Made by a program: the position numbers and the translations under genes
The notes under the pieces: model-generated
Databases searched by the model: none
Told to the model about the DNA's origin: nothing
Seen by the model: only the letters and a program-made list of their open reading frames with translations
Assembly (NCBI RefSeq): GCF_039555335.1
Contig: NC_092641.1
Span: forward strand, 37,962,437-38,026,436
Direction: 5' to 3'
From: Amphiura filiformis
Lineage: Eukaryota > Echinodermata > Ophiuroidea > Amphilepidida > Amphiuridae
Length of the DNA: 64,000 bases
Shown: piece by piece, positions 10,500 to 22,144 of the stretch
How the letters are laid out: every line of letters begins with the position of its first letter
Position numbering within the stretch: the first letter of the stretch is position 1

Positions 10500-11290
10500 T
10501 GAGGCCGTCGTAGGTCGTACGGGGCTCAAACTCGGTGGATGGGTGTAGTTCTGTCCTGGCAAGAAGAAGTTTATGTTCGTTAAGTCATCCGACCCCGGGG
10601 CCCCCTCCAAGGGGTCATTTGAGGTCAAATGACTAAAAACTGCCATATGGGCATGAAACTAGGTCCTACGGGACTCAAACTCGGTGGGTGGGTGTAGTTC
10701 TGTCCTGGCAAGAAGATGTTCATGTTAGTTAAGTCATCCGACCCCGGGCCCCCCTCCCAGGGGTCATTTGAGGTAAAATGACTAAAAACTGTCATATGGG
10801 CATGAAACTAGGTCGTACGGGGCTCAAACTCGGTGGGTGGGTGTAGTTCTGTCCTGTCAAGAAGATGTTTATGTTCGTTTTAAAGTCATCTGACACAGGG
10901 GTCCGCTCCCAGGGGTCATCTGAGGTCAAATTACTAAAAAGTGTCGTATGGGCATGAAACTTGGTAGGTACAGTCAACATTTAAAACAACATTTTTTGAA
11001 GGTCATTTTGGGGTCATCCAAGGTCACCACGGGTCATCTGAGGTCAAATTAGTAAAAACTCATATATGGGCATGAAACTTGGTGGGTACAGTCAACATTT
11101 AGAGTTATAAGTTTAGATCATTTTGGGGTCATCCAAGGTCACCCAGGGGTCATCTGAGGTCAAATTACTAAAAACTCGTATGGGCATGAAACTTGGTGGA
11201 TACAGTCAACATTTAGAGCCAAATTTTGGGAGTCATTTTGGGGTCGCCAGTGGTCATCTGAGGTCAAATTAGTAAAAACTGTCATATGGA
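10500..11290 (+). repeat. Minisatellite with repeated GAGGTCA words, two unit types
   Basis: Three units of about 144-148 bp (each with CTCAAACTCGGTGG and GTGTAGTTCTGTCCTG) run from about 10510 to 10930. Units of about 110-120 bp follow (GGGCATGAAACTTGGT, ACAGTCAACATTTA, GGGTCATCCAAGGTCACC) to about 11290. Each unit carries one or more AGGTCA half-sites. The short minus-strand frame at 10792-10980 is a by-product of the repeat. Confidence 0.85.
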
Positions 11291-11439
11291 CATGTCACCA
11301 TCAGCCTGGTAATCGCGCCCAGCCGAGAACCGCCAAATATGGTAACCGCCTAGTCTATTTTAAAACAGATGCATCAATGACTATGTTCATCATGTCATTA
11401 TTGTATCATTCTCACATACATTAGGAAATGAATTTGGAG

Positions 11440-11640
11440 AATAGAGGCCTTGCATGTGACATATCATCCCGTAAATATGGCGGACTACTCAAATGCATTC
11501 AACAAAAGCATGATTGCAATCAAATAGGTTGATGACAACATTTGATTGAATGGACTGCACTCCGCCATAACTACGGTGAAGGACACCGGCTCAAATCCTT
11601 TGTTTGGAGCCAATCGATAATTTCATGCAGGGCCTCTATA
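11440..11640 (+). repeat. Dispersed repeat, possibly a tRNA-derived SINE (copy 1)
   Basis: A diverged copy in the opposite orientation lies at 60415-60620. Both share the words around CCATTCAATCAAAT and TTGTTGAATGCATTTGAGTAG. In this orientation GGCTCAAATCC resembles a pol III B-box and GATTG/CAATC ends could pair like an acceptor stem. The SINE assignment is tentative; the repeat relationship is clear. Confidence 0.55.
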
Positions 11641-12104
11641 CTTTCTGTTAATAAAATACTATGCTGACCTCACACTCCAGTAATTTCAGATCATTGAGCT
11701 CAGTAATACATCAAAGAATGTCTTCCAATTCATGAAAACAAATAGATAATCTGCATATCGGATTAAAAGCTTGAGGCATTTCAATTGCAAGGCCCATTAC
11801 TTATACCACGGAAGAAAGCTTATATACCAACAACAACATAGGCCTACAAGTGTATATAATGTAGCATGTGCACACATTATCATGTTGTGGATGGTGAATC
11901 AAGCTGCAGTGCCTACCATTCCCAAATAAATGCAGTGACCAACCGGTGTTCACTCATGATTGACGTACTGATCATTATGTATGATTTAAACTCATAGGTT
12001 TTGGCAATTTGGGAGGGGTGGGTTCAAAATGACCCCATAGGATTATACGGGGTAAAAATTTCAAATTGCTCAAATACCCCTTTCAAATATATCAAATTAT
12101 TTAA
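11641..12104. other. Gap without recognised feature
   Basis: Unique-looking A/T-rich sequence. No ORF of note and no TIR or tandem structure recognised. Confidence 0.5.
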
Positions 12105-12272
12105 ATAAATAAATGAATGAATGAATGAATGAATGAATGAATGAATGAATGAATGAATGAATAAATGAATAAATGAAAAAAAATTGAACAAATTGTAGCG
12201 TAGCATTAAAATCATAATAACCATTGCTGGCAGGCGGATTCGAACCAACGATATTGACATTACCAGTCTGAT
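12105..12272 (-). repeat. 3' part of a tRNA-derived SINE with (TTCA)n tail, split by a transposon
   Basis: On the minus strand 15562-15539 continues into 12272-12105 if the intervening transposon dimer is removed. This gives a tRNA-like head: GGCATAGCTCAGTG (A box), anticodon-loop region CTGGTAA (GGT, Thr-like), GGTTCGAATCC (B box). A body of about 60 bp and a TTCATTCATTCA tail (12113-12172 on the plus strand as TGAA repeats) follow. The split falls in the D-loop region. One direct copy of the octamer GCTCTAAC lies at each junction. Confidence 0.8.
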
Positions 12273-12280
12273 GCTCTAAC

Positions 12281-13376
12281 CATGGAAGAAAGAGATGAGA
12301 AGGAACCACAACGACTTCGATCGGCCAAGTTTTGATCCGCTTATCTATTGACGCATGAAAAGAAAAGCTATCAATGGTACTTCCTTTCATGTATGATCCA
12401 TTTACCGCGATCGATGCTTGGCGAAATCATTACTGGAAAAATTTATAACAAACCCATCCACGAACAAACAAACGCTACCCAGAAGTAAGATTATGGAATT
12501 TCACTGATGCTCTGAACATGTATAGTAGCTTTGTTTTGGGATCTACAGTCAAACTGTTTTCTTGATCGTGTTGTGTAGAAAATGTCCTATAAAACATCGA
12601 AAAGGTAATCAAAATCGGCCGTTTTTTTGCTGAGTTTCATCTTTAGCAAATAAGGTAAGATTTTGGTGACTTTTTCGATGAAAAATAGATGTAAAATGTT
12701 CTTAAATAATGCACAATGTTCCGGTTGAGTCCGGTACATAAAACCTGTTTAATTCAATAGTTTATATGTGTATAATCGTAACTAGCTAACTCGTTTCAGT
12801 GCCAAAGACTGCCAACTCTGAGAACAAAGTCATCAAAGTTCGGAAAAATTGGGCAAAATGGAAGAAAAAGATGTAGGCCATCAATGACCGATGATCACGT
12901 CACCAGAGAAAATCCTATACACCAATCCGAGAAGCGTTTACTGTATTTGGCCCTCTATTGACGGCAACACAGATGTACCAGAGCGGGAGATTTAATTCGT
13001 AATTCAATACTCATGATTGTGTATTGAATATCACTGTTGTGTACAATTCCCGGGTACAATACTATATAGCACAAAATAAATAATGGATGGAACCCCCGAC
13101 CTCGGGACACCGCAGTTTTACATCGGGGACACCGCAGTAATGGCGAAGTCGGATAGGTGTATAGGGTGCTTGCACGGAAGGTCATTAGTTCAAATCATCC
13201 TTCACACACGCTCCAGAAGACATGCAAATACATGGAATACAATACCAATCACCTATTTAACGCGGGGTATTGATCAAAGTAAATCCTCATGAATAACAAT
13301 GTCAACTAAATGTCGGTAAAGGGAGTGGACAAAGTGAATGCGTTCGTTGTGGTTCCTTCTTATCTCTTTCTTCCAT
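12281..13376. mobile_element. TIR transposon copy 1 of a tandem dimer (non-autonomous, hAT-like)
   Basis: The ends CATGGAAGAAAGAGATGAGA (left) and TATCTCTTTCTTCCAT (right) form an inverted pair extending about 35 bp with one or two mismatches. The octamer GCTCTAAC occurs before it (12273-12280), between it and copy 2 (13377-13384) and after copy 2 (15531-15538). No transposase ORF. Over about 640 comparable bases the two copies differ at only about five positions, so the duplication is recent. This copy contains an extra 240-bp insertion (12920-13159) that copy 2 lacks. Confidence 0.88.
12920..13159. mobile_element. 240-bp MITE inside copy 1, with TATA target duplication
   Basis: The ends CACCAATCCGA and TCGGATAGGTG are inverted. 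TATA flanks both sides (12916-12919, 13160-13163). The second transposon copy has the uninterrupted site CCTATAGGGTG at about 14020, which proves an insertion and fixes its borders. It contains two CACCGCAGT repeats and no gene. Confidence 0.88.
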
Positions 13377-13384
13377 GCTCTAAC

Positions 13385-15530
13385 CATGGAAGAAAGAGAT
13401 GAGAAGGAACCACAACGACTTCGATCGGCCAAGTTTTGATCCGCTTATCTATTGACGCATGAAAAGAAAAGCTATCACTGGTACTTCCTTTCATGTATGA
13501 TCCATTTACCGCGATCGATGCTTGGCGAAATCATTACTGGAAAAATTTATAACAAACCCATCCACGAACAAACAAACGCTACCCAGAAGTAAGATTATGG
13601 AATTTCACTGATGCTCTGAACATGTATAGTAGCTTTGTTTTGGGATCTACAGTCAAACTGTTTTCTTGATCGTGTTGTGTAGAAAATGTCCTATAAAACA
13701 TCGAAAAGGTAATCAAAATCGGCCGTTTTTTTGCTGAGTTTCATCTTTAGCAAATAAGGTAAGATTTTGGTGACTTTTTCGATGAAAAACAGATGTAAAA
13801 TGTTCTTAAATAATGCACAATGTTCCGGTTGAGCCCGGTACATAAAACCTGTTTAATTTAATAGTTTATATGTGTATAATCGTAACTAGCTAACTCGTTT
13901 CAGTGCCAAAGACTGCCAACTCTGAGAAAAAAGTCATCAAAGTTCGGAAAAATTGGGCAAAATGGAAGAAAAAGATGTAGGCCATCAATGACCGATGATC
14001 ACGTCACCAGAGAAAATCCTATAGGGTGCTTGCACGGAAGGTCATTAGTTCAAATCATCCTTCACACACGCTCCAGAAGACATGCAAATACATGGAATAC
14101 AATACCAACTAGAGGCAAATGGTGGTCATAGACCACAAACCTAGCTGGGGCATGTTGGTGTTGTGGAGGTATCTGACCCCTGCAAAATGTTCCAAAAATG
14201 TTCCCCTGTCATGAGGCTTGTTGTCACCGAGTTTTGAGTCCGGTACTCCTCACAGATGTCCAGAAAATGCAATTCTAAGATTTGACCCAGATGACCTTTG
14301 ACCAGACCCCTGCAAGATGTTCCATAATTCACCCCTGGTCATGAGTTGTCACCGAGTTTGAGCCCTGTACCTCTTACAGATGTCCAGATAACGCAATTCT
14401 AAGATTTGGCCCCAGAATGATGTCTTTTGAGCTGACCCGTGCAAAATGTTCCAATATGTTCCACAGGTCATGAGGTTGTCACCGAAAAAATAAAAATTCG
14501 GAAAAAAAATTTCAAAAAAAAATTTCGGAAAAAAAAAAATTTCAAAAAAAAAAATTTCGGTAAAAAAAAAAAAAAATCGGCAAAAAAAAAAAAATTCGGA
14601 AAAAAAAAAAATTTAAAAAAAAAAAATTTCGGAAAAAAAAAAAAATTCGGCAAAAAAAAAAAAATTTCGGCAAAAAAAAATTTCACAAAAAAAAAATTTT
14701 CGGAAAAAAAAAATTTCAAAAAAAAAATTTTGGAAAAAAAAAATTTGGAAAAAAAAATAATTTCGGAAAAAAAAAATTTCAAAAAAAAAAATTTCGGAAA
14801 AAAAAAGAACAAAAAATTTCTATTTCCCTTCATTCTCTTCAAAAAAATCCCAATTTCCTTAATTCTCTTCAATTTCCTTAACTTCCCTCAATTTCACCTC
14901 ATTTTCCCAAATTTCGGGACGAAACTCTTTTCCAGTATGGGGCCGGTATAGGCCCTCCCCCTCACCAAGTATCATAGCCATGCGACAAACAATGTAGACG
15001 TAACAGCATTTTTTAGCGTTTGTTACTAACGGACTAACGGACGGACGGACGGACTAACAGACGGAGAGACGTGGTGACTTATTAATAGAGCTGCTACCCG
15101 CAGCTAACACCCGCAGCTAAAAACAATGATTCAAAAAGGCCAAACCATATCTTCACAAGTCAAATAATTCTTACATACCATCAAGTCAGGGTTTCACAGT
15201 GGTTTGTTGCCAGCGGAAGAACCCGAACGATTACAATACCTAGCTGGGGGTGTAAACCCCCCAGCTAGGTAAAAAAAACATGTGCAATTTCACTTTGTTG
15301 CCAGCGGAAGAAAACGGGAAGATTACAGTGGTTTGTTTCCAGCGGAAGAACCCGAACGATTACAATACCTAGCTGGGGGGTGTAAACCCCCCAGCTAGGT
15401 AATCACCTATTTAACGCGGGGTATTGATCAAAGTAAATCCTCATGAATAACAATGTCAACTAAATGTCGGTAAAGGGAGTGGACAAAGTGAATGCGTTCG
15501 TTGTGGTTCCTTCTTATCTCTTTCTTCCAT
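13385..15530. mobile_element. TIR transposon copy 2 of the tandem dimer, carrying a 1.29-kb insertion
   Basis: Same termini and interior as copy 1, without the 240-bp MITE but with a foreign element at 14109-15400. After subtracting inserts, the two copies are co-linear from end to end. Confidence 0.88.
14109..15400 (+). mobile_element. Element with CTAGCTGGGG/CCCCAGCTAG ends and TGACCTTTGACC core (Helentron-like?)
   Basis: Copy 1 of the dimer gives the exact empty site (ATACCAATCACC), so the insert is 14109-15400 with AA on both sides. It opens CTAGAGGCAAATGGTGGTCA and ends in a 3' palindrome, ACCTAGCTGGGG and its complement around TGTAAA (15366-15400), which is itself duplicated at 15238-15272. 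The interior holds units with GATGTCCAGA and TGACCTTTGACC, an A-rich block (14485-14815) of GAAAAAAAAATTTC units, and ACGG repeats. Subterminal inverted repeats plus a terminal 3' hairpin and internal tandem repeats recall Helentron-associated elements, but the class is not proven. Confidence 0.8.
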
Positions 15531-15562
15531 GCTCTAACACTGAGCTATGCCATCATCTAGTA
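15531..15562 (-). repeat. 5' head (A-box side) of the split tRNA-derived SINE
   Basis: The reverse complement begins GGCATAGCTCAGTG and continues, after removal of the dimer, into the anticodon and T arms at 12272-12228. Confidence 0.78.
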
Positions 15563-15828
15563 ATGAGGGTCAAGTTTTTAGCGTATACAGTGTTTGTCTG
15601 TGAAAATGCCGCCTTGTGAAATAAATAAATATAAAGTCTCAATTTTTAATTTGAATTTATTTGATAATTTTCTAACCTATATTTTCTTTAGAGCAGGGAC
15701 AAATATTTCCCCTTTTATCCAATTTGGCCGCTAAATAAGAATCTACTTCTTTTATTACTGATTTAATTCCGCGATTTGTTCCATTCAGCAATATCAAAGA
15801 TTAATGTCAAGCATCTCAAGACAGATAT

Positions 15829-15903
15829 TTAGTTGGCTTAGTGGTTTTGCACAGTGCTTTTTAACCGGGAGGTACCGAGATCGATTCCCACCTCTGCCTG
15901 CAA
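15829..15903 (+). repeat. tRNA-like sequence (Lys-type anticodon loop), probably SINE head or tRNA pseudogene
   Basis: GTTGGCTTAGTGG resembles a D arm/A box, CTTTTTAA an anticodon loop with TTT, and AGATCGATTCCCACC a T arm/B box. The acceptor stem does not pair well, so a functional tRNA is unlikely. Confidence 0.45.
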
Positions 15904-16679
15904 TTTTTTTTCAAGACTGGGAAATAATAACCTGACATTCGCCGCTGACATTCGTACTGCAGAAGCGGAGTTGTAACTTGTTAAACTTTGCTCCTTCCGT
16001 AAAAGGGTACATTATTTTGGCACTACATTATTTCTTTTTTCCACATTGCTGGTAGGCCCCTATTAAATATCAAATGGTCATAATTGGCGGTCACTTCAAA
16101 TCATCGCCAACTGAACGAGGTTCAGGAATGTACTCTCATTGTTAATTGTTGGTTAATCCACCACTTGAACAGGACTTAACCAAAGCAAACAAAGACTTAA
16201 GCTTTTTTACGAATGCTATACATAAGTATAAGCTTATTATCCTCTTCAACAATAGGATTAAAGATTGGTGCTTGACTGGAATTACGTGCTAGTGTCATTG
16301 GTTATTGTTAAAAGGCAATAAGGTGTGTAATTGCAATATTTCCTTTGAATAGGATAGACTCTCTACATCGAACCATGGATGCTGGTGGTTCGAATTAAGC
16401 CCGATCCTGACTCCACTTCGCAGCGGTATGCGATGCTGCGATGCTTTTCAAACATCTCAGCATCCCGCGATGAAATTAAAATGTACATATGGAGTCAGTA
16501 TCGGGCTTTAGGAATAAAAACCCAATTAGAAATGATGCGCTTGAGAATTCAACAATATAATGGTAGCTCTATTATAATACACATTAATGATAAAATTCCA
16601 AAATATAATACGTTTTCTGTCTTTGCTTGTCACGTGGTAGCGATTATATTTTTAAATAAGTTTCAAATGAATAACAACA

Positions 16680-16762
16680 AGACAAGTGGCCGAGTGGTCT
16701 AAGGCGCTAGGCTCATAGAGTACTAAGCGTTGCGCCGTGAGTTCGAACCCCGCCTCTGCCAA
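16680..16762 (+). repeat. tRNA-Leu-like sequence with long variable arm (SINE head or pseudogene)
   Basis: GTGGCCGAGTGGTCTAAGGC is a type II tRNA D arm, GTGAGTTCGAACCCCGCC a T arm, and the 3' end CCTCTGCCA would need GGCAGAGG at the 5' end. The sequence there (GACAAGTG) does not pair. Most likely a tRNA-derived repeat; no A-rich tail was identified. Confidence 0.55.
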
Positions 16763-18275
16763 ACTTTAAAAGAAGTAAATTAAAATTTGACTTTTTTAAA
16801 TTTCATATTTGGGAAATGTGACTGGGAGAATTTATGTATGGTGTGGAGTGGTGTGATAGGGCATGTACTTTAACTGGCCGGCGCGGTCTTTATTGGGCGT
16901 TTTATCGGCAGTCAACGAGTAATGTGCATCATCATGTTACGTCTAAAAACGTGCAAAACTCTGCAAACTAACTCACAACTCCCCAATAAATTATTTCCCA
17001 AAAATGCAGATTAACGCTGTCCGGTCACCCATGTGTGTCCAAATTGCACATCTTGAATTGAGACCAAGACATGCTGTTATTTCAATTGTTATACCGTTCC
17101 GGTTGGTTTATTACCTACCATTGCCTACGAGATGCAGTTCTAAGGTGACAGAGGGACAGGTCTGCAATTCGATTCCACAACCATTCATACCTTTCATCTG
17201 TTTTATTGTATTATCGTGCGAATTGCTCCGTGGTACCTTACGGGTACCTGAATTTTATTTGAATGAAGATGACTCTGTCATGCTCGACGTCATATTGCAT
17301 AATTTCTATACAGTATATGCAATAAACCAACCAGAACAGTATAACAATTGAAATAATAGGCAGTTCTAAGATAGGTTAAGAAGAATATAACGTCACAATT
17401 CTGTATTATTATTCAAGGTTGTAACGTGTGTCTATGCTGTCATGTAGGCCTACCTGGCAACAGACACGCCCCCGGTACAAACAGATGAAATTTGTAGAAA
17501 AGCGTGATTATGACAAAAACATTAAAAAATGATACTTTGAGGTATTTTTTAAAAATTTTTTGTATGGCAGATCATACATATACATGTGCTGAGGTCAAAA
17601 AGGTAAAAATTTTGTTTTTGACGCCTGACTCACCTGTCATTCCAAACAACCCCTTAAGAAAGCCCAAAGTTTACCAACATCAAAGGCCTATCGGTATTAG
17701 AGGACATTCAATCGAAAGGGGCGCTAGACCACTAACTACACCCAGACGTGGTCTAATTCTGCATAAAACCGGGCAGCCTTATTTCTATAGATCTGCTGCG
17801 CATTCAAATTGCATTGTATTGCATGGTAATTTCATTTGTGTCTATGCTAATTATGTTTACACAACATGAACTCACGTGTTTTCAAGCAAATTCGCCGATA
17901 ATAGGTGATCAAAAGCGATCGGAATGTTGCAAAAGTACAGATCGCATTCAGCTTACTTCATATGAGATGATCTTTGGAAAAATACGGCATAATTTGTCTT
18001 GGTGCTTGCGGAATGCCATGCAGTAAAATATTAAAACGTTACGGCAATTCATGATTGACAACTAGCAATCGGCGTGTCCTTCGTATCCTCCGCTGTCAAT
18101 TTCTTATCCACTCACTAATCCTCACAAAAGCTTTGTGTTGATTACGTAATGTGTGGAGGCAAATTGCAATAAGTACAATGAAATAATGAGTAGGGAGGGC
18201 TCCGAGGCGGGTTTCTTCTTCATCTTACGTAACAGTATTGTTCTCCAAAAAAAACCTGGAAGCTTGTCGTTTGGG

Positions 18276-18346
18276 GCTCTAGCTGAAATACAGCAAGATA
18301 ATGTAAGATAGTAAATGTAAACCTGTATTTTAGCTAGAGTATCGCG
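18276..18346. repeat. Small hairpin, arms GCTCTAGCTGAAATACAG
   Basis: The left arm pairs with CTGTATTTTAGCTAGAG about 35 bp on. It may be the core of a small MITE. Confidence 0.6.
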
Positions 18347-19374
18347 AGCTAACTACACCGGTCTTCCACACACAGTGGGTGTCCCATAATCTCGTCTTAT
18401 CCATCCTTGTTTATTAACAATGAATTCAAGGAACAGATCAATTCACACAATCCCTTGCGTTTTCGTTTCTGAACAATAGAGCTCCCGAAACAGAAAAGAT
18501 AAAACGAGTCTATGTACATAGATGCACTCCTGGATGGGGCAGCATTAATTAGCATGAGGCCGAATTGATATGTAAATAGCGTATTGTTATTTAAATTTGC
18601 GCCCAGACGTATTGAGGGCGACAGTCATGTTATCCAGACGGAGAATGACTGCATATGCCGGGCATGTCAATTTGCTGAGTGGAGGCTGATAATCACCTTT
18701 CTGTATAGGTAATAAGCTAGTAAATTTCGTGTACCAGTTGGTTATAACAAAAAATTAGTATCATATTAAATATATTAAAATGTATAAACTTTGAAATTTA
18801 CATGAATTTGAAGAGCAGAGCTTCGAAATCTAGCTAAGTCAGGTGATGTGAAATTCTGCTGCATGACCTCCTCTGCGTGGTAGAATTATATTCATAAAAC
18901 ATTGAATTTAACAGATATCATGGGCAGCCAACCACGATTTATCAGCATTTAAAATATATGTTAATTAACAAAGATAAATAATAAAGCGTACAAATGGCAA
19001 TTAACTAGTATTCTATTACCCCCACGACCCATTATTCAAAATCGCGCACTGTGATTTGTTGAAACGCGTCACGTGACAGACCATTAATTAGCGATAAAGT
19101 GTCAAGGGCAACGAACTTTATGTTCTTCTATCATCACAGCGCACAGCAGAGCGCACAGCACACCTGCTTATGTAGGGGAGAATGGAATGTCAGGGGTGTG
19201 TTATTGTATGTGCATACCTGCTTATAGGGGAGAATGGAATGTTAGGTTGTGTTATTGGAATGTGCATACGCTTTGGCTACGCGTATGCGCTCCACCTTGA
19301 GGTAAACAACTTGAAATATTTGGGCAAAAATTTTGATATTTTCTCTTTAAAACACTATTTTGTGGTAATAGAAT

Positions 19375-19537
19375 AGAAATAAAGGGTGGAGCATTATCCT
19401 TTACACGCAAATAATGTGTCCTCGGCAGTAAAAACGTTTAAATAATGGGTTCGGCTGCGCCTCACCCATTATTTACGTTTTTACTGCCTCGGACACATTA
19501 TTTTCGTGTAAAGGATCATGCATTACCCTTTATTTCT
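19375..19537. mobile_element. Near-perfect 163-bp palindromic foldback element
   Basis: Arms of about 75 bp, beginning AGAAATAAAGGGT on the left and ending ACCCTTTATTTCT on the right, fold around the GGCTGCGCC centre with a few bulges. No coding potential. It could form a cruciform, or a hairpin RNA if transcribed. Confidence 0.88.
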
Positions 19538-20623
19538 TAAAACAAGCCTGAAATCTTAAAATGTTGCCACGTGATTTCCCGAACACATGATATGTCATAT
19601 GTGACCACTATTCAGATTTATCGTAAATATTTGGAGTATTGATGCACGGCATACACTGTGCATTTCTTTACCTCCGTAATAATTCATGCTGGGAGCCAAG
19701 TAACATTCTGTCTGCTTAGTGCAGAGTGGTATTTTATTTTATTTGAGAGCATAATAGAAATACATAAGACGAATAAGCCGCCATGATAGAAGGTCAGGTC
19801 GGGTATCAAAGGTTATTATAACTTAAATACTACTTGTATTTCACACCTTGCCTTTGTCACATATTTCCTTCATATTATCGACAGCAAGTCCTAATTTTGA
19901 CTTTGCTATTGCAACATGTCATTTCATATCAAATTAGTAGACTTTCTTTGAAAAAACATATCACTGGTGCCTGATGGGAATACCCGTCCGCCATTTCATT
20001 AAACTGGATCGTTTTCGCCTGGTTTGTGCCCAGATGTATTGGGGCGCGCTATACTCTCATTGAACAGGCAAAGTTCACAAAACTAACAACGTTGTTATTT
20101 GCCAATATCAATTAACATGATCCAAGGGGTCGAACATGAATTATTCATAACGGATCGATAACTGGCCTCACTTTCTAGCTAGTAAACCAGCGGAATTTTT
20201 CATAGGTTTTGCGTTGCTAATAGAACAACCGTGAATTTAGTGTCATCCCCTTGCTATGTAGTTAGCCAGTATATCCCATGTTGTTGCGAGCGTTTATATA
20301 GCATATGACGCCACTATAAACACCTGTATATCCGCCTCTGCGATTTAGTAGAGATCATGCAAGCGGTGGTTTAGAAAAGGTTATTACACTCTTGATCATA
20401 TCTGTTTGATTGTTTCTCCATTCTATCATTGATCCCGGGCATTGATCTTGATCTAAAATAAGAAAAAAAAGGTCTATTGGGCATTCCTCGTCGACTACAA
20501 TTTTTTTATCTCATCAACAGAACATCTTTGTCAAAATTTATCAAATACAACTTGTAAAATATAAATGCAAATGTGTAATTATATAAATGGAAATGGAAAA
20601 TCTGATTTCTTCAACAGTAAAGC

Positions 20624-20765
20624 TGGCTTTATACTCCATCGTTGAGGGAGGAGCGATTGGTATTTTGGCAAATGAAGTAGTGCGCAAGTCCGCAACGCAA
20701 CCAAAAGCGCACTGCCTCATTGTCGAGAAACCAATCGCTTATCGCTAAGCGATGGAGTATGAATT
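20624..20765. mobile_element. Short TIR element, ends around TATACTCCATCG
   Basis: TTTATACTCCATCG at the left pairs with CGATGGAGTATGAA at the right. Internal GAGCGATTGG also pairs with CCAATCGCTT. About 142 bp, no ORF. Confidence 0.65.
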
Positions 20766-21737
20766 GAACTTAACATAGGGGTGAAACAAATAAGGTGGTA
20801 TTTATCGCTATTTTTATTTGCCATATATTTGAAAGGTTTTGAACATTTTATCAGCAAATAATTCCCTGGTCTAAGCGAAATATTGAAAGAGTTAAACCGC
20901 TCATCTCAGCGATGATGACATTGAGGTAGGCCTATGCCCGATTCCTGCTCCAAAAAGCACTGAACGCTATTCATGAATAATGCAAAACATGGCACCCTAC
21001 TAACATAAACAAAATTATGATCTTTTCTGTTGTAATGTTAAGGTGATGTTAAGAAATGTCCAAGTTGCTCTTTGTACCTCTGTTCATAAAAAGAATGATC
21101 ACTTCTGGCATAATATAATCCATTTTGGATAATGGGTTAGGCCTATTCCTGTTGAAATCCATACACCACCCCCCCCACAGTGTCATCGACCCTATATCTT
21201 CATGGCAGAAATCGCCATGGTAGGTTGAATCCACAGCCACGATTGGATATTTGGTTCAGACCTTTGAAGTTCTTTGAGACGAATAATTAGTCGAGGGACA
21301 TGACTAAGGCTACTCACAATAGCCGGGTAATTGATCTTGGTTGTGCGTGAATAAGCTTGTATACCCCATTGAGGTCAATGGTCATCGACTTTTATACTGC
21401 CTAGTAGTGAGTGCAGCTGTACTACATACAGGACCAACGCAATATAAAATTAGAGTTTTGGTCCGATTTTGAGTTCAAAGCGCACGGCCAATTTTCAAAG
21501 CGCATTCTAGCGACCATCATATCTGTTCAACACGTATTTTCAAGTGTATGAGACCACATCTGGTTTCTTGAGAAAAATTCATTTACGGGAGATATTCATC
21601 ATTTTCTAACCCGGTATCCGAAGATTTTCGTCTGATATCAAAATCGGGCATAGCAATTCACGTGTATCGATCCCGTGTATTCATTTTAGTGTATCTGCTG
21701 CACCAAATAATTATTAGCCAGGCGGTGTCGGTGTGCC

Positions 21738-21870
21738 CCCTATGGAAGACATCACCCTACCCTTTCCCACACGGAGTGTGAATTTCATACGGGTTACCTA
21801 AATGAGTAACTCTATTTGAAATCGACGCTTTCTATGTAGAAGGTTAAGGTCATGTCTTCCATGACAGGTG
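21738..21870. repeat. Short inverted repeat around TATGGAAGACAT
   Basis: CCCTATGGAAGACATCACC on the left is complemented by GGTCATGTCTTCCATGACAGG on the right with mismatches. Possibly a degraded MITE. Confidence 0.45.
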
Positions 21871-22144
21871 ATATGGATTTCAACTTGAATAGCCCATGAC
21901 AATGTTACCTTCGGATTTGTGATTTGAATATCAGAAATGTATTCCTTATCCTGATTGAAGAGAGATATAGAACAATTTCAACAAACACTGAACGATACAT
22001 ATTTTGTTTTTAATTTGAATGAATTTATTTATTTGTTCATTCTTCTATAGTAAACATGTTTTGCACTCGCATTTAAGCCAAACCTCACTAATATGTATAC
22101 GCATTTAAATAAATTGTTAGTTTGTGTCATTAATCTTGTTTCAG

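Larger units (their letters stand above)
16763..22130. other. 5.4-kb gene-poor stretch with small palindromic elements
   Basis: No convincing exon or known protein. Small inverted structures occur at 18276-18346, 19375-19537, 20624-20765 and 21738-21870 (listed separately where clear). About 50-bp direct duplicates containing GGGGAGAATGGAATGT lie at 19165-19270. Frames such as 17004-17351 and 17504-17869 lack any recognisable motif. Confidence 0.5.

Noticed and set aside
14439-14951. 170-codon Lys/Phe/Asn-rich open frame, and its minus-strand Phe-rich mirror
   Set aside because: Translation of a GAAAAAAAAATTTC simple repeat inside a mobile element; open on both strands because of composition.
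16680-16762. Functional tRNA-Leu gene
   Set aside because: The 5' acceptor strand does not pair with the 3' strand, so a tRNA-derived repeat or pseudogene is more likely.
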